Positions 1 to 5,342 of a DNA stretch of 5,342 nucleotides are shown here, in pieces. Under the pieces are notes generated by a model, which did not search any database, was not told the DNA's origin, and saw only the letters and a list, made by a program, of their open reading frames with translations. The position numbers and the translations under genes were made by a program. Source of the stretch: Ekhidna sp. (lineage in GTDB: Bacteria; Bacteroidota; Bacteroidia; Cytophagales; Cyclobacteriaceae); NCBI GenBank assembly GCA_028821635.1, contig JAPPDO010000446.1, positions 1 through 5,342 on the forward strand. The letters run 5' to 3'. Positions within the stretch are counted from its first letter, which is position 1; each line of letters begins with the position of its first letter.

Positions 1-1
1 A

Positions 2-349
2 TTGTATTTAAGTAGAGAGGGGAATGACTTAAATCCGAATCATACCTATGCCATTCAGCCCATTGTGAGCCGAATCGCAAACTCCGAAGGCTTCTCCGAT
101 TATTCTGAAGGTTTAAATCCGGACGTAGTTATTGATGAGAAGGACTTTCTGGAAGATTTTAAACCGTTGGGTGATTCGGAAGAACCTCTGTTAGCCGAAG
201 CAATAAAAATAATCACAGGAGAAGGGCAGCCACCCATATCCAGAACTATTTCCTCGACAGGAAATATTGGCTACAATTTTACTTACAGAGACGAGCGAAA
301 GCAAAGATTAGAAAGAGCGATTTTGGATTGTTTGGAACAGAAAGAATAA
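2..349 (+). CDS. S41-family peptidase, C-terminal fragment (5' end outside window)
   Basis: This is the last ~115 residues of a protein that runs in from the left edge; the first in-frame codon visible (TTG) is internal, not a start. The segment resembles the end of Bacteroidota S41 (C-terminal processing, tail-specific) peptidases, often lipoproteins. The recognisable parts are NPNHTYAIQPIV (visible residues 11-22), FSDYSEGLNPDV (31-42) and LGDSEEPLLAEAI (56-68), matching the family pattern of an 'alternative QPIV', an 'F.DY..GL.PD' segment and 'LGD..EPLLA.A'. The Ser/Lys catalytic dyad and any PDZ domain or signal peptide would lie upstream and cannot be checked here. Family members cleave exported proteins near their C termini, in the periplasm or at the envelope. 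The tail after residue ~72 is polar and charged and ends in EQKE. The gene is convergent with lepB, 72 bases away. The family call is from motif memory, so it is good but not certain. Confidence 0.72.
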   Translation: MYLSREGNDLNPNHTYAIQPIVSRIANSEGFSDYSEGLNPDVVIDEKDFLEDFKPLGDSEEPLLAEAIKIITGEGQPPISRTISSTGNIGYNFTYRDERKQRLERAILDCLEQKE

Positions 350-362
350 AAGATTCTTTTTT
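341..362 (+). terminator. Possible weak intrinsic terminator of the S41 peptidase gene
   Basis: A perfect 7-bp inverted repeat (AAAGAAT at 341-347 and ATTCTTT at 353-359, loop AAAAG) overlaps the stop codon at 347-349, and the run of T continues to 362. The stem has only one G:C pair per arm, so it would be weak. The geometry (hairpin followed by T run) fits rho-independent termination on the plus strand; on the minus strand it is not followed by a T run, so it is unlikely to terminate the lepB operon. Confidence 0.3.
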
Positions 363-421
363 GCCGAAGCAATAGAAGCCGTTGATTAACAACCTGCATC
401 TTGAGTTACTGGCATTCTTAA

Positions 422-1885
422 CTATTCAATCGCATTAAAAAGGCGACTCCACCTTATTTTATTAAGAAAATTTCCGTTTTGGTTCCACGACATCCAGATA
501 AAAGATGCCTCACCCACAACATTATCCTCCGGAACAAACCCCCAATATCGTGAATCATCTGAGGCATGCCTGTTATCGCCCATCATGAAATAATAATCTT
601 TCCTGAATGTATAATTATCAACGCTTTTGCCATTGATAAAAAGTTGATTTTCCACAATTTCAGCATTCTCGTTAGCTTCGTAGTTGAGGATTGTAGACCC
701 ATACATGGCCAGGTTTTCTTCAGAGACAGCTATTTCCATCCCCTTAGCCGGAACAGTGAGTGGGCCGAAGAAATCCCGATTCCAGGAGAAATATTCAGCA
801 TTCGGGAAAATGCCCATCTCCGCTTGTCCTTCATTTCTAAGTTGAAGAATTACATCTTCAATAAATGGGAGTTTTTTTAATTGTTCGGCTACGTGTGGTG
901 GAAGGTGAATGAAATATCCCTCCGGAATTCTTTGCTCAATATTTTGAGGGTCAATGTTGTACTTTTCAAAAATTCTATCCCTGATGACTTCTTTTGTTTT
1001 TATAAAATATATATGCTGCATCAGCGGTGGGTCATCGGACTTTTCCCCATTGATATATACCCGGGTATTTTTAATCTCTAACGTTTCCCCAGCGATTGCC
1101 ACTGCTCTTTTAATATAGTGGGTTTTCAGGTCGAGCGGGTGAAATTCGCCATCCCTACGTTTGTTATAATCTTCAAAATTTCTCTCGGCAGGATAGTTAA
1201 ATACGACAACGTCGTTGCGTTCCACTTTTCCGAATGAAGGCAAACGATAGCTTCTTAATGAAACAGCCGGAATATACGACGGCGTATTAGTGCCCCAAAT
1301 TGTTTGATGGGTCAGCGGAATTTGTAGCGGCGTCTGCGGGGTTCTGGGGCCGTACTCTGCTTTGCTTACAAACAGGAAATCACCAATTAATAATGACCGT
1401 TCCATCGATCCGGTAGGGATAATATACGCTTCCATAAAAATCCAACGAACGAAAGTTGCACAAAAAACGGCAAACACAATAGCCTCAAACCATTCTCTGC
1501 CAAAAGATTTCTTTGGCTTGGGAATTGAAGTGGCTCTATCAACGTATTTCGTATGGGTCCATGCAACATAATTCATGTAAATAGGGGCAAGCACAACACC
1601 AAGCACCTGATCAAGATAAGTGTATTTGCCAAAGGACTTTAAAAGATCTAAGTGCATAGTAAGTGCCACGAAAAAATTAATTACCGGCACGAATAGCAAG
1701 ATCAGCCACCAAACCGGCCTTCCAATAATTTGGAGATGGATGTAATAATTATAAATCGGGATAAATCCTTTCCACTTCTCTTTCCCGGCTTTTTCAAAGA
1801 ACTGATAATAGGCAGTTCCCTGAAGAACAAACCATGAAATAAGAAATACGATAACAAAAACCGGATTAAAGTCGTTGAAATACAT
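422..1885 (-). CDS. lepB: Signal peptidase I (LepB), with N-terminal membrane domain
   Basis: This is type I signal peptidase, the membrane serine protease that removes signal peptides from proteins exported by Sec or Tat; its active site faces the periplasm. All S26 family boxes are visible: IIPTGSMERSLLIGD (155-169) with nucleophile Ser160, HYIKRAVAIAGE (256-267) with general base Lys259, and MGDNRHASDDSRYWG (435-449), where Asp444 and Arg446 match the conserved pair of the E. coli enzyme. At 487 residues it is much longer than E. coli LepB (324). The extra length is an N-terminal hydrophobic region of about 110 residues (likely membrane segments near 9-23, 58-77 and 92-110, with a KWKGFIPIYNYY loop at 37-48), before the usual anchor at ~133-150. 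There are also expansions of roughly 45 residues between Ser and Lys and 50 between Lys and the MGDNR box. Such extra length is common in Bacteroidota LepB. The ATG lies 3 bases after the dapB stop, so the gene is translationally close to dapB and last in the operon. Confidence 0.96.
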   Translation of the reverse strand: MYFNDFNPVFVIVFLISWFVLQGTAYYQFFEKAGKEKWKGFIPIYNYYIHLQIIGRPVWWLILLFVPVINFFVALTMHLDLLKSFGKYTYLDQVLGVVLAPIYMNYVAWTHTKYVDRATSIPKPKKSFGREWFEAIVFAVFCATFVRWIFMEAYIIPTGSMERSLLIGDFLFVSKAEYGPRTPQTPLQIPLTHQTIWGTNTPSYIPAVSLRSYRLPSFGKVERNDVVVFNYPAERNFEDYNKRRDGEFHPLDLKTHYIKRAVAIAGETLEIKNTRVYINGEKSDDPPLMQHIYFIKTKEVIRDRIFEKYNIDPQNIEQRIPEGYFIHLPPHVAEQLKKLPFIEDVILQLRNEGQAEMGIFPNAEYFSWNRDFFGPLTVPAKGMEIAVSEENLAMYGSTILNYEANENAEIVENQLFINGKSVDNYTFRKDYYFMMGDNRHASDDSRYWGFVPEDNVVGEASFIWMSWNQNGNFLNKIRWSRLFNAIE

Positions 1886-1888
1886 CTT

Positions 1889-2599
1889 TTATTGATCATT
1901 AATAAAGTCTGACATGGTCAAAAACCCACTCTTGGAATTAATCCATTTAGCCGCCTTCACGACCCCCTCGGCAAACACGCCTCTATCGTGAGCCACGTGA
2001 GTGATTTTCATGGTTTCAAGATTTGAAGAGTAGGTCACAGTATGAGTACCCGGAACGTTAGGCTTTCTTTCTGAAATAATTCCTAATTTTTGGTGGTTAG
2101 TGGATTTTTCGTTTATCCAGGAATTTATGTTCGGATAGTTTTTTATGGTTCCTTCAGCTAATGTTATCGCAGTCCCGCTCGGGCTGTCTTTCTTTTCCGT
2201 ATGATGCACTTCCTCTATTTCCGGCATAAAATTAAGGAAAGCCGTCTTTTTGGAGAGCCATTCATTCAACTCAAAGAATAAGTTTACGCCCACACTAAAG
2301 TTAGATGCGTGGAGAAAGGTGCCGTTGGTGTCGTCACAAATTTTTTTTATCTTTTGAAGTCTGCTAAGCCATCCGGTGGTTCCGCTGATTATTTTGATAT
2401 TGGATTCCAAACAGAATTTTATGTTGTCGAATGCAGATTCCGGTTGAGTAAATTCAATCGCCACGTCTATGTCCTGATCTTTCAAGCTGGAAATTTGAAC
2501 CCCTCGGTCAATGATTTCAACAAATTCAACTCCATCCCTTAAACCCAACCCTTCAATGGCTTTCCCCATTTTCCCGTATCCAACCAATGCCGCTCTCAT
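1889..2599 (-). CDS. dapB: 4-hydroxy-tetrahydrodipicolinate reductase (DapB)
   Basis: DapB reduces 4-hydroxy-tetrahydrodipicolinate to tetrahydrodipicolinate with NAD(P)H in the cytoplasm, a step of the diaminopimelate/lysine pathway that feeds peptidoglycan. The N-terminal Rossmann fold shows VGYGKMG (6-12) as the dinucleotide loop, and ISGTTG (71-76) matches the conserved GTT motif. The substrate domain has VHHTEKKDSPSGTA (131-144), in which His132 and Lys136 align with E. coli His159 and Lys163, and PSGTA binds substrate. VAHDRGVFAEGVVKAAKW (202-219) is the typical C-terminal family signature. At 236 residues it is shorter than E. coli DapB (273), in line with Bacteroidota members that have a compact N-terminal domain. 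An acidic residue (Asp31) at the end of the second strand could favour NADH, but this is inference. The start is the ATG 3 bases after the upstream DUF5683 stop; no Shine-Dalgarno is evident, so translation may depend on the upstream gene. No other lysine pathway gene is adjacent. Confidence 0.95.
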   Translation of the reverse strand: MRAALVGYGKMGKAIEGLGLRDGVEFVEIIDRGVQISSLKDQDIDVAIEFTQPESAFDNIKFCLESNIKIISGTTGWLSRLQKIKKICDDTNGTFLHASNFSVGVNLFFELNEWLSKKTAFLNFMPEIEEVHHTEKKDSPSGTAITLAEGTIKNYPNINSWINEKSTNHQKLGIISERKPNVPGTHTVTYSSNLETMKITHVAHDRGVFAEGVVKAAKWINSKSGFLTMSDFINDQ

Positions 2600-2602
2600 G
2601 TT

Positions 2603-3178
2603 TCAGAAGTTAATAACTAAGGATGCCCCTAATACCTGCGAAAGTAATGGAGTTGATTGAATTGAGGGCTTGATATGAATGGACAGACCGTCATTGACAG
2701 TGAACTCATCCAAATGTGCAGACACATGAGCATCAACAATCTGAATAAGGTAAAAAGCAGTTCCAAGAACGATGAGAAAGTCCCGATTTCTTCTGAACTT
2801 TTCTCGGTTTCTCAACAGCCCGTCTAAATTTGTGACATTAACAAATGGGTTCTCACCGCCGGCACTCGTAATTATTGCCGCATTTCGGAGTGCATGATAG
2901 ATTCGGTTATTGTGGTTAATATAATGTGCAAATACCATTAATCCTGAAAACACAATGGGCACTTTCCAGGACTGTTTATTATAAATTTGACCTAATCCCG
3001 GGAAAACGGCCGATAGTAACGCAGCTCTTTGCGGGTCTAAGTCCGAGATTTCCTGAAAAAGTTGAGCATCCTCCTCAATCTCAATGAAAGTAGAGTCATT
3101 AGGCAGGATTGGCCGGTCTTGTGCAATACCGGATAAAATCAGACAAAAAGAAAAGATAAACAGGCTATTTCTCAACAT
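2603..3178 (-). CDS. DUF5683-family membrane protein of unknown function
   Basis: A 191-residue exported or membrane protein whose function is not known. Residues 1-19 look like a signal peptide (MLRNS, then a hydrophobic core, ending near GIAQ-D). An acidic stretch (30-48) leads into the conserved block DPQRAALLSAVFPGLGQIYN (48-67), where 'PGLGQIYN' recalls short membrane motifs in several small membrane-protein families. Hydrophobic segments follow at about 73-87 and 134-149. The motif FYLIQIVDAHVSAHLDEF (142-159) near the end is typical of the family, and the final ~30 residues could be a beta-like tail. The gene lies between parB (31 bases upstream) and dapB (3 bases downstream), the place where DUF5683 genes are usually found in Bacteroidota. 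That conserved position suggests a growth- or envelope-linked role but does not define it. The family call comes from the motifs plus position; I would not assign an activity. Confidence 0.82.
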   Translation of the reverse strand: MLRNSLFIFSFCLILSGIAQDRPILPNDSTFIEIEEDAQLFQEISDLDPQRAALLSAVFPGLGQIYNKQSWKVPIVFSGLMVFAHYINHNNRIYHALRNAAIITSAGGENPFVNVTNLDGLLRNREKFRRNRDFLIVLGTAFYLIQIVDAHVSAHLDEFTVNDGLSIHIKPSIQSTPLLSQVLGASLVINF

Positions 3179-3209
3179 AGTGGCAATCTAATGTTTGTAA
3201 ATCTCGAGC

Positions 3210-4103
3210 CTAAACATCAAGAATTTCTAAGATTCTATTCAAATCCTCTGTTGAAGTGAAAGGAATTTTAATTTCTCCTTTATTACTACCGTTTGCGCTG
3301 ACTTGAATTTTTGAACCAAAATGTGAGGATAGTTTCGTCTGAACTTCTCTAATCTCCGAGCTTATTTTGTTTTCTGTTTGTTTTGCAGGACTTTCATTTT
3401 TACCTTTTGCTCTTACAAGTTCTTCTACTCTTCGGACGGAAAGATCCTCATTTACGGTCTGTTTAAAAATAGCAAGCTGTCGGTCAACATCCTCAACAGA
3501 GATGAGTGCCCTAGCATGCCCCATGCTTAACTTATCATCTCGAAGGGCAACCTGAATATCAGGAGGGAGTTTTAGGAGTCTGAGGTAGTTGGTAACCGTA
3601 GTTCTGTTTTTCCCAATGCGCGCGCCTAGTTGCTCCTGTTTTAGATTACATTCGGAGAGCAATCGCTGATAACTAAGTGCAATTTCGATGGCATTCAGGT
3701 TTTCTCGCTGAATATTTTCGATTAAAGCCATTTCCAGCATTTGCTGATCATTGGCCACTCTGATGTAAGCAGGGACTGTTTTCAGTCCGGCTTTTTTGCT
3801 CGCCTGAAGCCTTCGCTCGCCGGAGATTAATTGAAATTCATTTTCGCTGAGGGCTCGAACAGTGATAGGCTGTATGATTCCCTGGACCTTTATTGATTCT
3901 GCAAGATCATGGAGCGTCTCCTCATCAAACTCCATCCTTGGCTGCCAAGGGTTGGTTTCAATTTTTGAAAGCTCAATCTCATTAACAGCACCTTTGGGGG
4001 CCGCACCGGACCCGCTAATCTTCTTCTTTTCACCGGAATCTTCTAATAACGCTCCCAGCCCTTTTCCAAGACCGGATTTCTTTCTCAATTTATTTTCTGA
4101 CAT
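3210..4103 (-). CDS. parB: Chromosome partitioning protein ParB (Spo0J family)
   Basis: ParB is a DNA-binding CTPase clamp that loads at parS sites, spreads along DNA and stimulates the ParA ATPase to move the replication origin. The domain order is complete in 297 residues. A basic N-terminus carries GLGKGLGALL (11-20), the ParA-interaction peptide. Box I NPWQPR (51-56) and box II SGERRLQAS (94-102) form the nucleotide-binding fold, followed by ENIQREN (129-135). A helix-turn-helix region (about 154-175, QEQLGARIGKNRTTVTNYLR) recognises parS, followed by LSMGHARAL (192-200). A polar linker (235-250) leads to a short C-terminal dimerisation domain (250-297). The length fits chromosomal ParB proteins. 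The ATG lies 8 bases after the parA stop, so the two are co-transcribed. No parS palindrome is visible in this window, so the site must be elsewhere near the origin. Confidence 0.97.
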   Translation of the reverse strand: MSENKLRKKSGLGKGLGALLEDSGEKKKISGSGAAPKGAVNEIELSKIETNPWQPRMEFDEETLHDLAESIKVQGIIQPITVRALSENEFQLISGERRLQASKKAGLKTVPAYIRVANDQQMLEMALIENIQRENLNAIEIALSYQRLLSECNLKQEQLGARIGKNRTTVTNYLRLLKLPPDIQVALRDDKLSMGHARALISVEDVDRQLAIFKQTVNEDLSVRRVEELVRAKGKNESPAKQTENKISSEIREVQTKLSSHFGSKIQVSANGSNKGEIKIPFTSTEDLNRILEILDV

Positions 4104-4111
4104 TCGTTACT

Positions 4112-4888
4112 TCAGGCTGCTTTTACTTCATTTCTTCTCAAGACCTCTTTGGCGAGGTTCAAATAGCTGATGGAGCCTTTGCTGTTCGCATCATGTGTGA
4201 TGGCGGGCATACCGAAGCCCGGGGATTCACTCAATTTGATGTTCCTTGGAATCATTGTATGAAAAACAAGACCCTCAAAGTGCAGCTTCACCTCTTCAAC
4301 GACCTGATTAGCAAGGTTCAATCGTACATCGTACATCGTCAGTAAAATGCCTTCGATTTTTAGCGCCGGATTTAATCTTGTTTGGATGATTTTGATGGTA
4401 TTTAACAACTTACCCAATCCTTCAAGTGCGAAATACTCACATTGTACAGGCACCATCACAGAATCGGCGGCCGTAAGCGCATTGATCGTAATGAGACCAA
4501 GCGAAGGAGAGCAATCAATAATGATATAGTCGTAATCATCCTTTACTCCTGAGAGAGCATCCTTCATCTTCTTTTCGCGATCTTCAATATTCACCATCTC
4601 CACTTCTGCCCCAACCAGATTGATATGAGAAGGCAAAATGTCAAGGTATTTAATAGGTGCCGTTATAATGCTATCTTTTACATTCGCACCCTCTACCATA
4701 CATTCATATATACTTACTTCAACTTCTTTTGGATCAATTCCTACACCGGAAGTGGCATTGGCCTGAGGGTCGGCATCCACGATAAGTGTTTTAAATTCTA
4801 ACGCGGCTAAACTTGCTGCAAGATTAATGGCCGTGGTGGTTTTGCCAACCCCGCCTTTTTGATTTGATACTGATATAATCTTGCCCAT
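4112..4888 (-). CDS. parA: Chromosome partitioning ATPase ParA (Soj/MinD superfamily)
   Basis: ParA is a deviant Walker ATPase that binds nucleoid DNA as an ATP dimer and is released by ParB, which drives origin segregation. With the start at 4888 it has 258 residues, the usual size of the short chromosomal (Soj-type) form without an N-terminal helix-turn-helix. The visible motifs are KGGVGKTTT (11-19; signature Lys11 and catalytic-loop Lys16), [10 protein letters not shown] (37-46; Walker A'), [11 protein letters not shown] (121-131; Walker B with Asp125), [19 protein letters not shown] (182-200) and [11 protein letters not shown] (218-228). The reading frame stays open to an ATG at 4960, which would add 24 mostly hydrophobic residues. 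I reject that start because family members begin at [13 protein letters not shown] and the extension lies over the likely promoter and its repeats. It is the first gene of the operon, with parB 8 bases downstream. Confidence 0.97.
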   Translation of the reverse strand: MGKIISVSNQKGGVGKTTTAINLAASLAALEFKTLIVDADPQANATSGVGIDPKEVEVSIYECMVEGANVKDSIITAPIKYLDILPSHINLVGAEVEMVNIEDREKKMKDALSGVKDDYDYIIIDCSPSLGLITINALTAADSVMVPVQCEYFALEGLGKLLNTIKIIQTRLNPALKIEGILLTMYDVRLNLANQVVEEVKLHFEGLVFHTMIPRNIKLSESPGFGMPAITHDANSKGSISYLNLAKEVLRRNEVKAA

Positions 4889-4909
4889 TGTGATCTGTAT
4901 TTGCTGAAT

Positions 4910-4922
4910 TTTGATTGTCAAA
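4910..4922. promoter_or_regulatory. Small palindrome in the parA leader
   Basis: TTTGA-TTG-TCAAA is a perfect 5-bp inverted repeat with a 3-base centre, lying 21 bases upstream of the parA ATG and just downstream of the predicted start of transcription. It could be an operator or a small leader hairpin, or chance in AT-rich DNA. I know of no specific regulator for it. Confidence 0.25.
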
Positions 4923-4923
4923 C

Positions 4924-4962
4924 AGAATACAAATAAAAGGATACAAATGACAGGATACAAGT
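4924..4962. repeat. Three 11-bp direct repeats, exact 14-bp period, in the parA promoter
   Basis: On the plus strand AGAATACAAAT (4924-4934), AGGATACAAAT (4938-4948) and AGGATACAAGT (4952-4962) share 10 of 11 bases between neighbours and start exactly 14 bases apart. Read on the minus strand the unit is AYTTGTATYCT. The repeats overlap the probable promoter, and each contains a TTG or TTTG. They may be a repeated regulator site or several overlapping promoter boxes. No fourth in-phase copy is visible on either side. Confidence 0.6.
4930..4960 (-). promoter_or_regulatory. Probable Bacteroidota-type promoter of the parA-lepB operon
   Basis: Read on the minus strand, TTG (4960-4958) is followed after 20 bases by TTTATTTG (4937-4930). 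This is one mismatch from the Bacteroidota -7 consensus TAnnTTTG, and the spacing is within the range described for these promoters. Transcription would start near 4923, leaving a leader of about 35 bases to the parA ATG at 4888. DNA further upstream (to ~4980) is AT-rich, as expected for an upstream element. It is the only sensible promoter position, because the gaps within the operon are 3-31 bases. Confidence 0.5.
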
Positions 4963-5140
4963 AAACATACTAAAAATATATTCAAATCTCAATCTCGGGC
5001 TTATGATGATGTAAAATAACGGATGAAAAAGAAGGATCATTTAGTTTTAAAATTCTGCTTTGCTTTCCCTCACCCTTGCACAGCAGGCAGACCCCAGCCG
5101 GATTACAAGCTACACCTAGATGGGGGTTGTTGCAGATCTC

Positions 5141-5190
5141 TCTCCGTGTCCTCTGTGGCTTCTTGGTGTCCTTTGTGTGCCCTTTGGGTT
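5141..5190. repeat. GTGTCCTYTGTG direct repeat patch, possibly a dispersed intergenic sequence
   Basis: GTGTCCTCTGTG (5146-5157) recurs as GTGTCCTTTGTG (5166-5177), 11 of 12 bases identical and 20 bases apart, and is followed by a decayed third piece, CCCTTTGGG (5180-5188), then TTTAAAT. The pattern resembles CTGTGTCCTTTGTGGTTAAA-like stretches that I recall being scattered through intergenic DNA of many bacteria, often near GxxExxY-type genes. That link is from memory and is not proven by this window. No coding signal is evident in it. Confidence 0.45.
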
Positions 5191-5324
5191 TAAATCGTTA
5201 TTAGTTTGGTCAGTGAAGACATAATACGAACAAAAATAAAGATCATGGTAATCCTTAAAATCAAATAAATCCTGTTCAAGACAAATCACACCCGAAGAAA
5301 AGAAAAATAAAAAAAATCGAAAAA

Positions 5325-5332
5325 AACATTTG
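5325..5332 (+). promoter_or_regulatory. Bacteroidota -7 promoter element for a rightward gene beyond the window
   Basis: AACATTTG is one mismatch from TAnnTTTG, and the following GCACCTTTAAC is typical of Bacteroidota transcription starts. It is preceded by a purine and A-rich tract from 5291. No clear TTG -33 element is seen at the expected distance. Transcription would begin near 5338-5342 and run right, divergent from the parA operon. Confidence 0.5.
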
Positions 5333-5342
5333 CACCTTTAAC

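Larger units (their letters stand above)
4963..5342. other. Intergenic region without a recognisable gene
   Basis: About 380 bases with no open reading frame that looks coding on either strand and no tRNA, rRNA or known small RNA that I can recognise. From ~4963 to 5055 it is AT-rich. From ~5060 to 5190 it is distinctly GC-richer, with a C-rich run (ACCCC, 5091-5095) and a G-rich run (GGGGGT, 5122-5127) that could pair weakly, followed by the GTGTCC repeat patch. From ~5191 to the end it is again AT-rich and turns purine/A-rich just before the rightward promoter. The middle part has a base composition unlike its flanks and may be an inserted or relic sequence. Confidence 0.6.

Noticed and set aside
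566..880. Open frame of 104 codons on the plus strand
   Set aside because: It is antisense to the conserved C-terminal half of lepB and has no family-like motifs.
1994..1999. CACGTG core that could suggest a parS site near parAB
   Set aside because: The flanking bases (AGC before, AGTG after) do not match the GTTNCACGTGNAAC arms, and the site lies within conserved dapB codons for VAHDRG.
3862..4170. Open frame of 102 codons on the plus strand
   Set aside because: It is antisense to parB and the parA-parB junction and its translation looks like a shadow frame.
4321..4339. ATCGTAC repeated 2.7 times with a 7-bp period
   Set aside because: It lies in parA codons for the conserved TMYDVR stretch, which explains the sequence; it is probably coincidence rather than a functional or phase-variable repeat.
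4889..4960. N-terminal hydrophobic extension of ParA as a membrane anchor
   Set aside because: Chromosomal ParA begins at the [13 protein letters not shown] region, and the extension coincides with repeats and promoter-like boxes.
5091..5127. C-rich and G-rich runs as a possible RNA hairpin
   Set aside because: Only five pairs with a 27-base loop and no clean extension; no known RNA family is recognisable.

Overview
The window looks like chromosomal DNA from a member of the Bacteroidota, perhaps a Cytophagales-like lineage (the phylum is well supported, the order is a guess). The evidence is the gene order parA-parB-DUF5683-dapB-lepB, which is a recurrent Bacteroidota arrangement. In addition there are TTTG-type -7 promoter motifs, A/T-rich leaders without clear Shine-Dalgarno sequences, and a long LepB with an N-terminal multi-pass membrane domain of the Bacteroidota kind.

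Layout: bases 2-349 (+) carry the C-terminal end of an S41-family (C-terminal processing) peptidase whose catalytic part lies left of the window. It converges on a five-gene minus-strand operon at 422-4888, transcribed in the order parA, parB, a DUF5683 membrane protein, dapB, lepB. Gaps inside the operon are 8, 31, 3 and 3 bases, so the genes are very probably co-transcribed. A plausible operon promoter lies just upstream of parA and coincides with three 11-bp repeats spaced exactly 14 bp apart. The remaining ~380 bases (4963-5342) hold no credible gene. They contain an AT-rich stretch, a GC-richer patch with two copies of a GTGTCCTYTGTG motif 20 bp apart, another AT/purine-rich stretch, and at the very right edge a Bacteroidota-type promoter pointing right into a gene outside the window.

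How the genes work together: ParA and ParB form the chromosome partition system. DapB makes the tetrahydrodipicolinate precursor of lysine and diaminopimelate (peptidoglycan). LepB removes signal peptides from exported proteins. The DUF5683 protein is an exported or membrane protein of unknown function that regularly sits between ParB and DapB. The operon therefore joins chromosome segregation, wall precursor supply and protein export, all functions that scale with growth and division. I see no mobile element, CRISPR array, RNA gene or defence system. The window is mostly ordinary core genome; the points worth a second look are the parA leader repeats, the 5141-5190 repeat patch and the uncharacterised DUF5683 gene.
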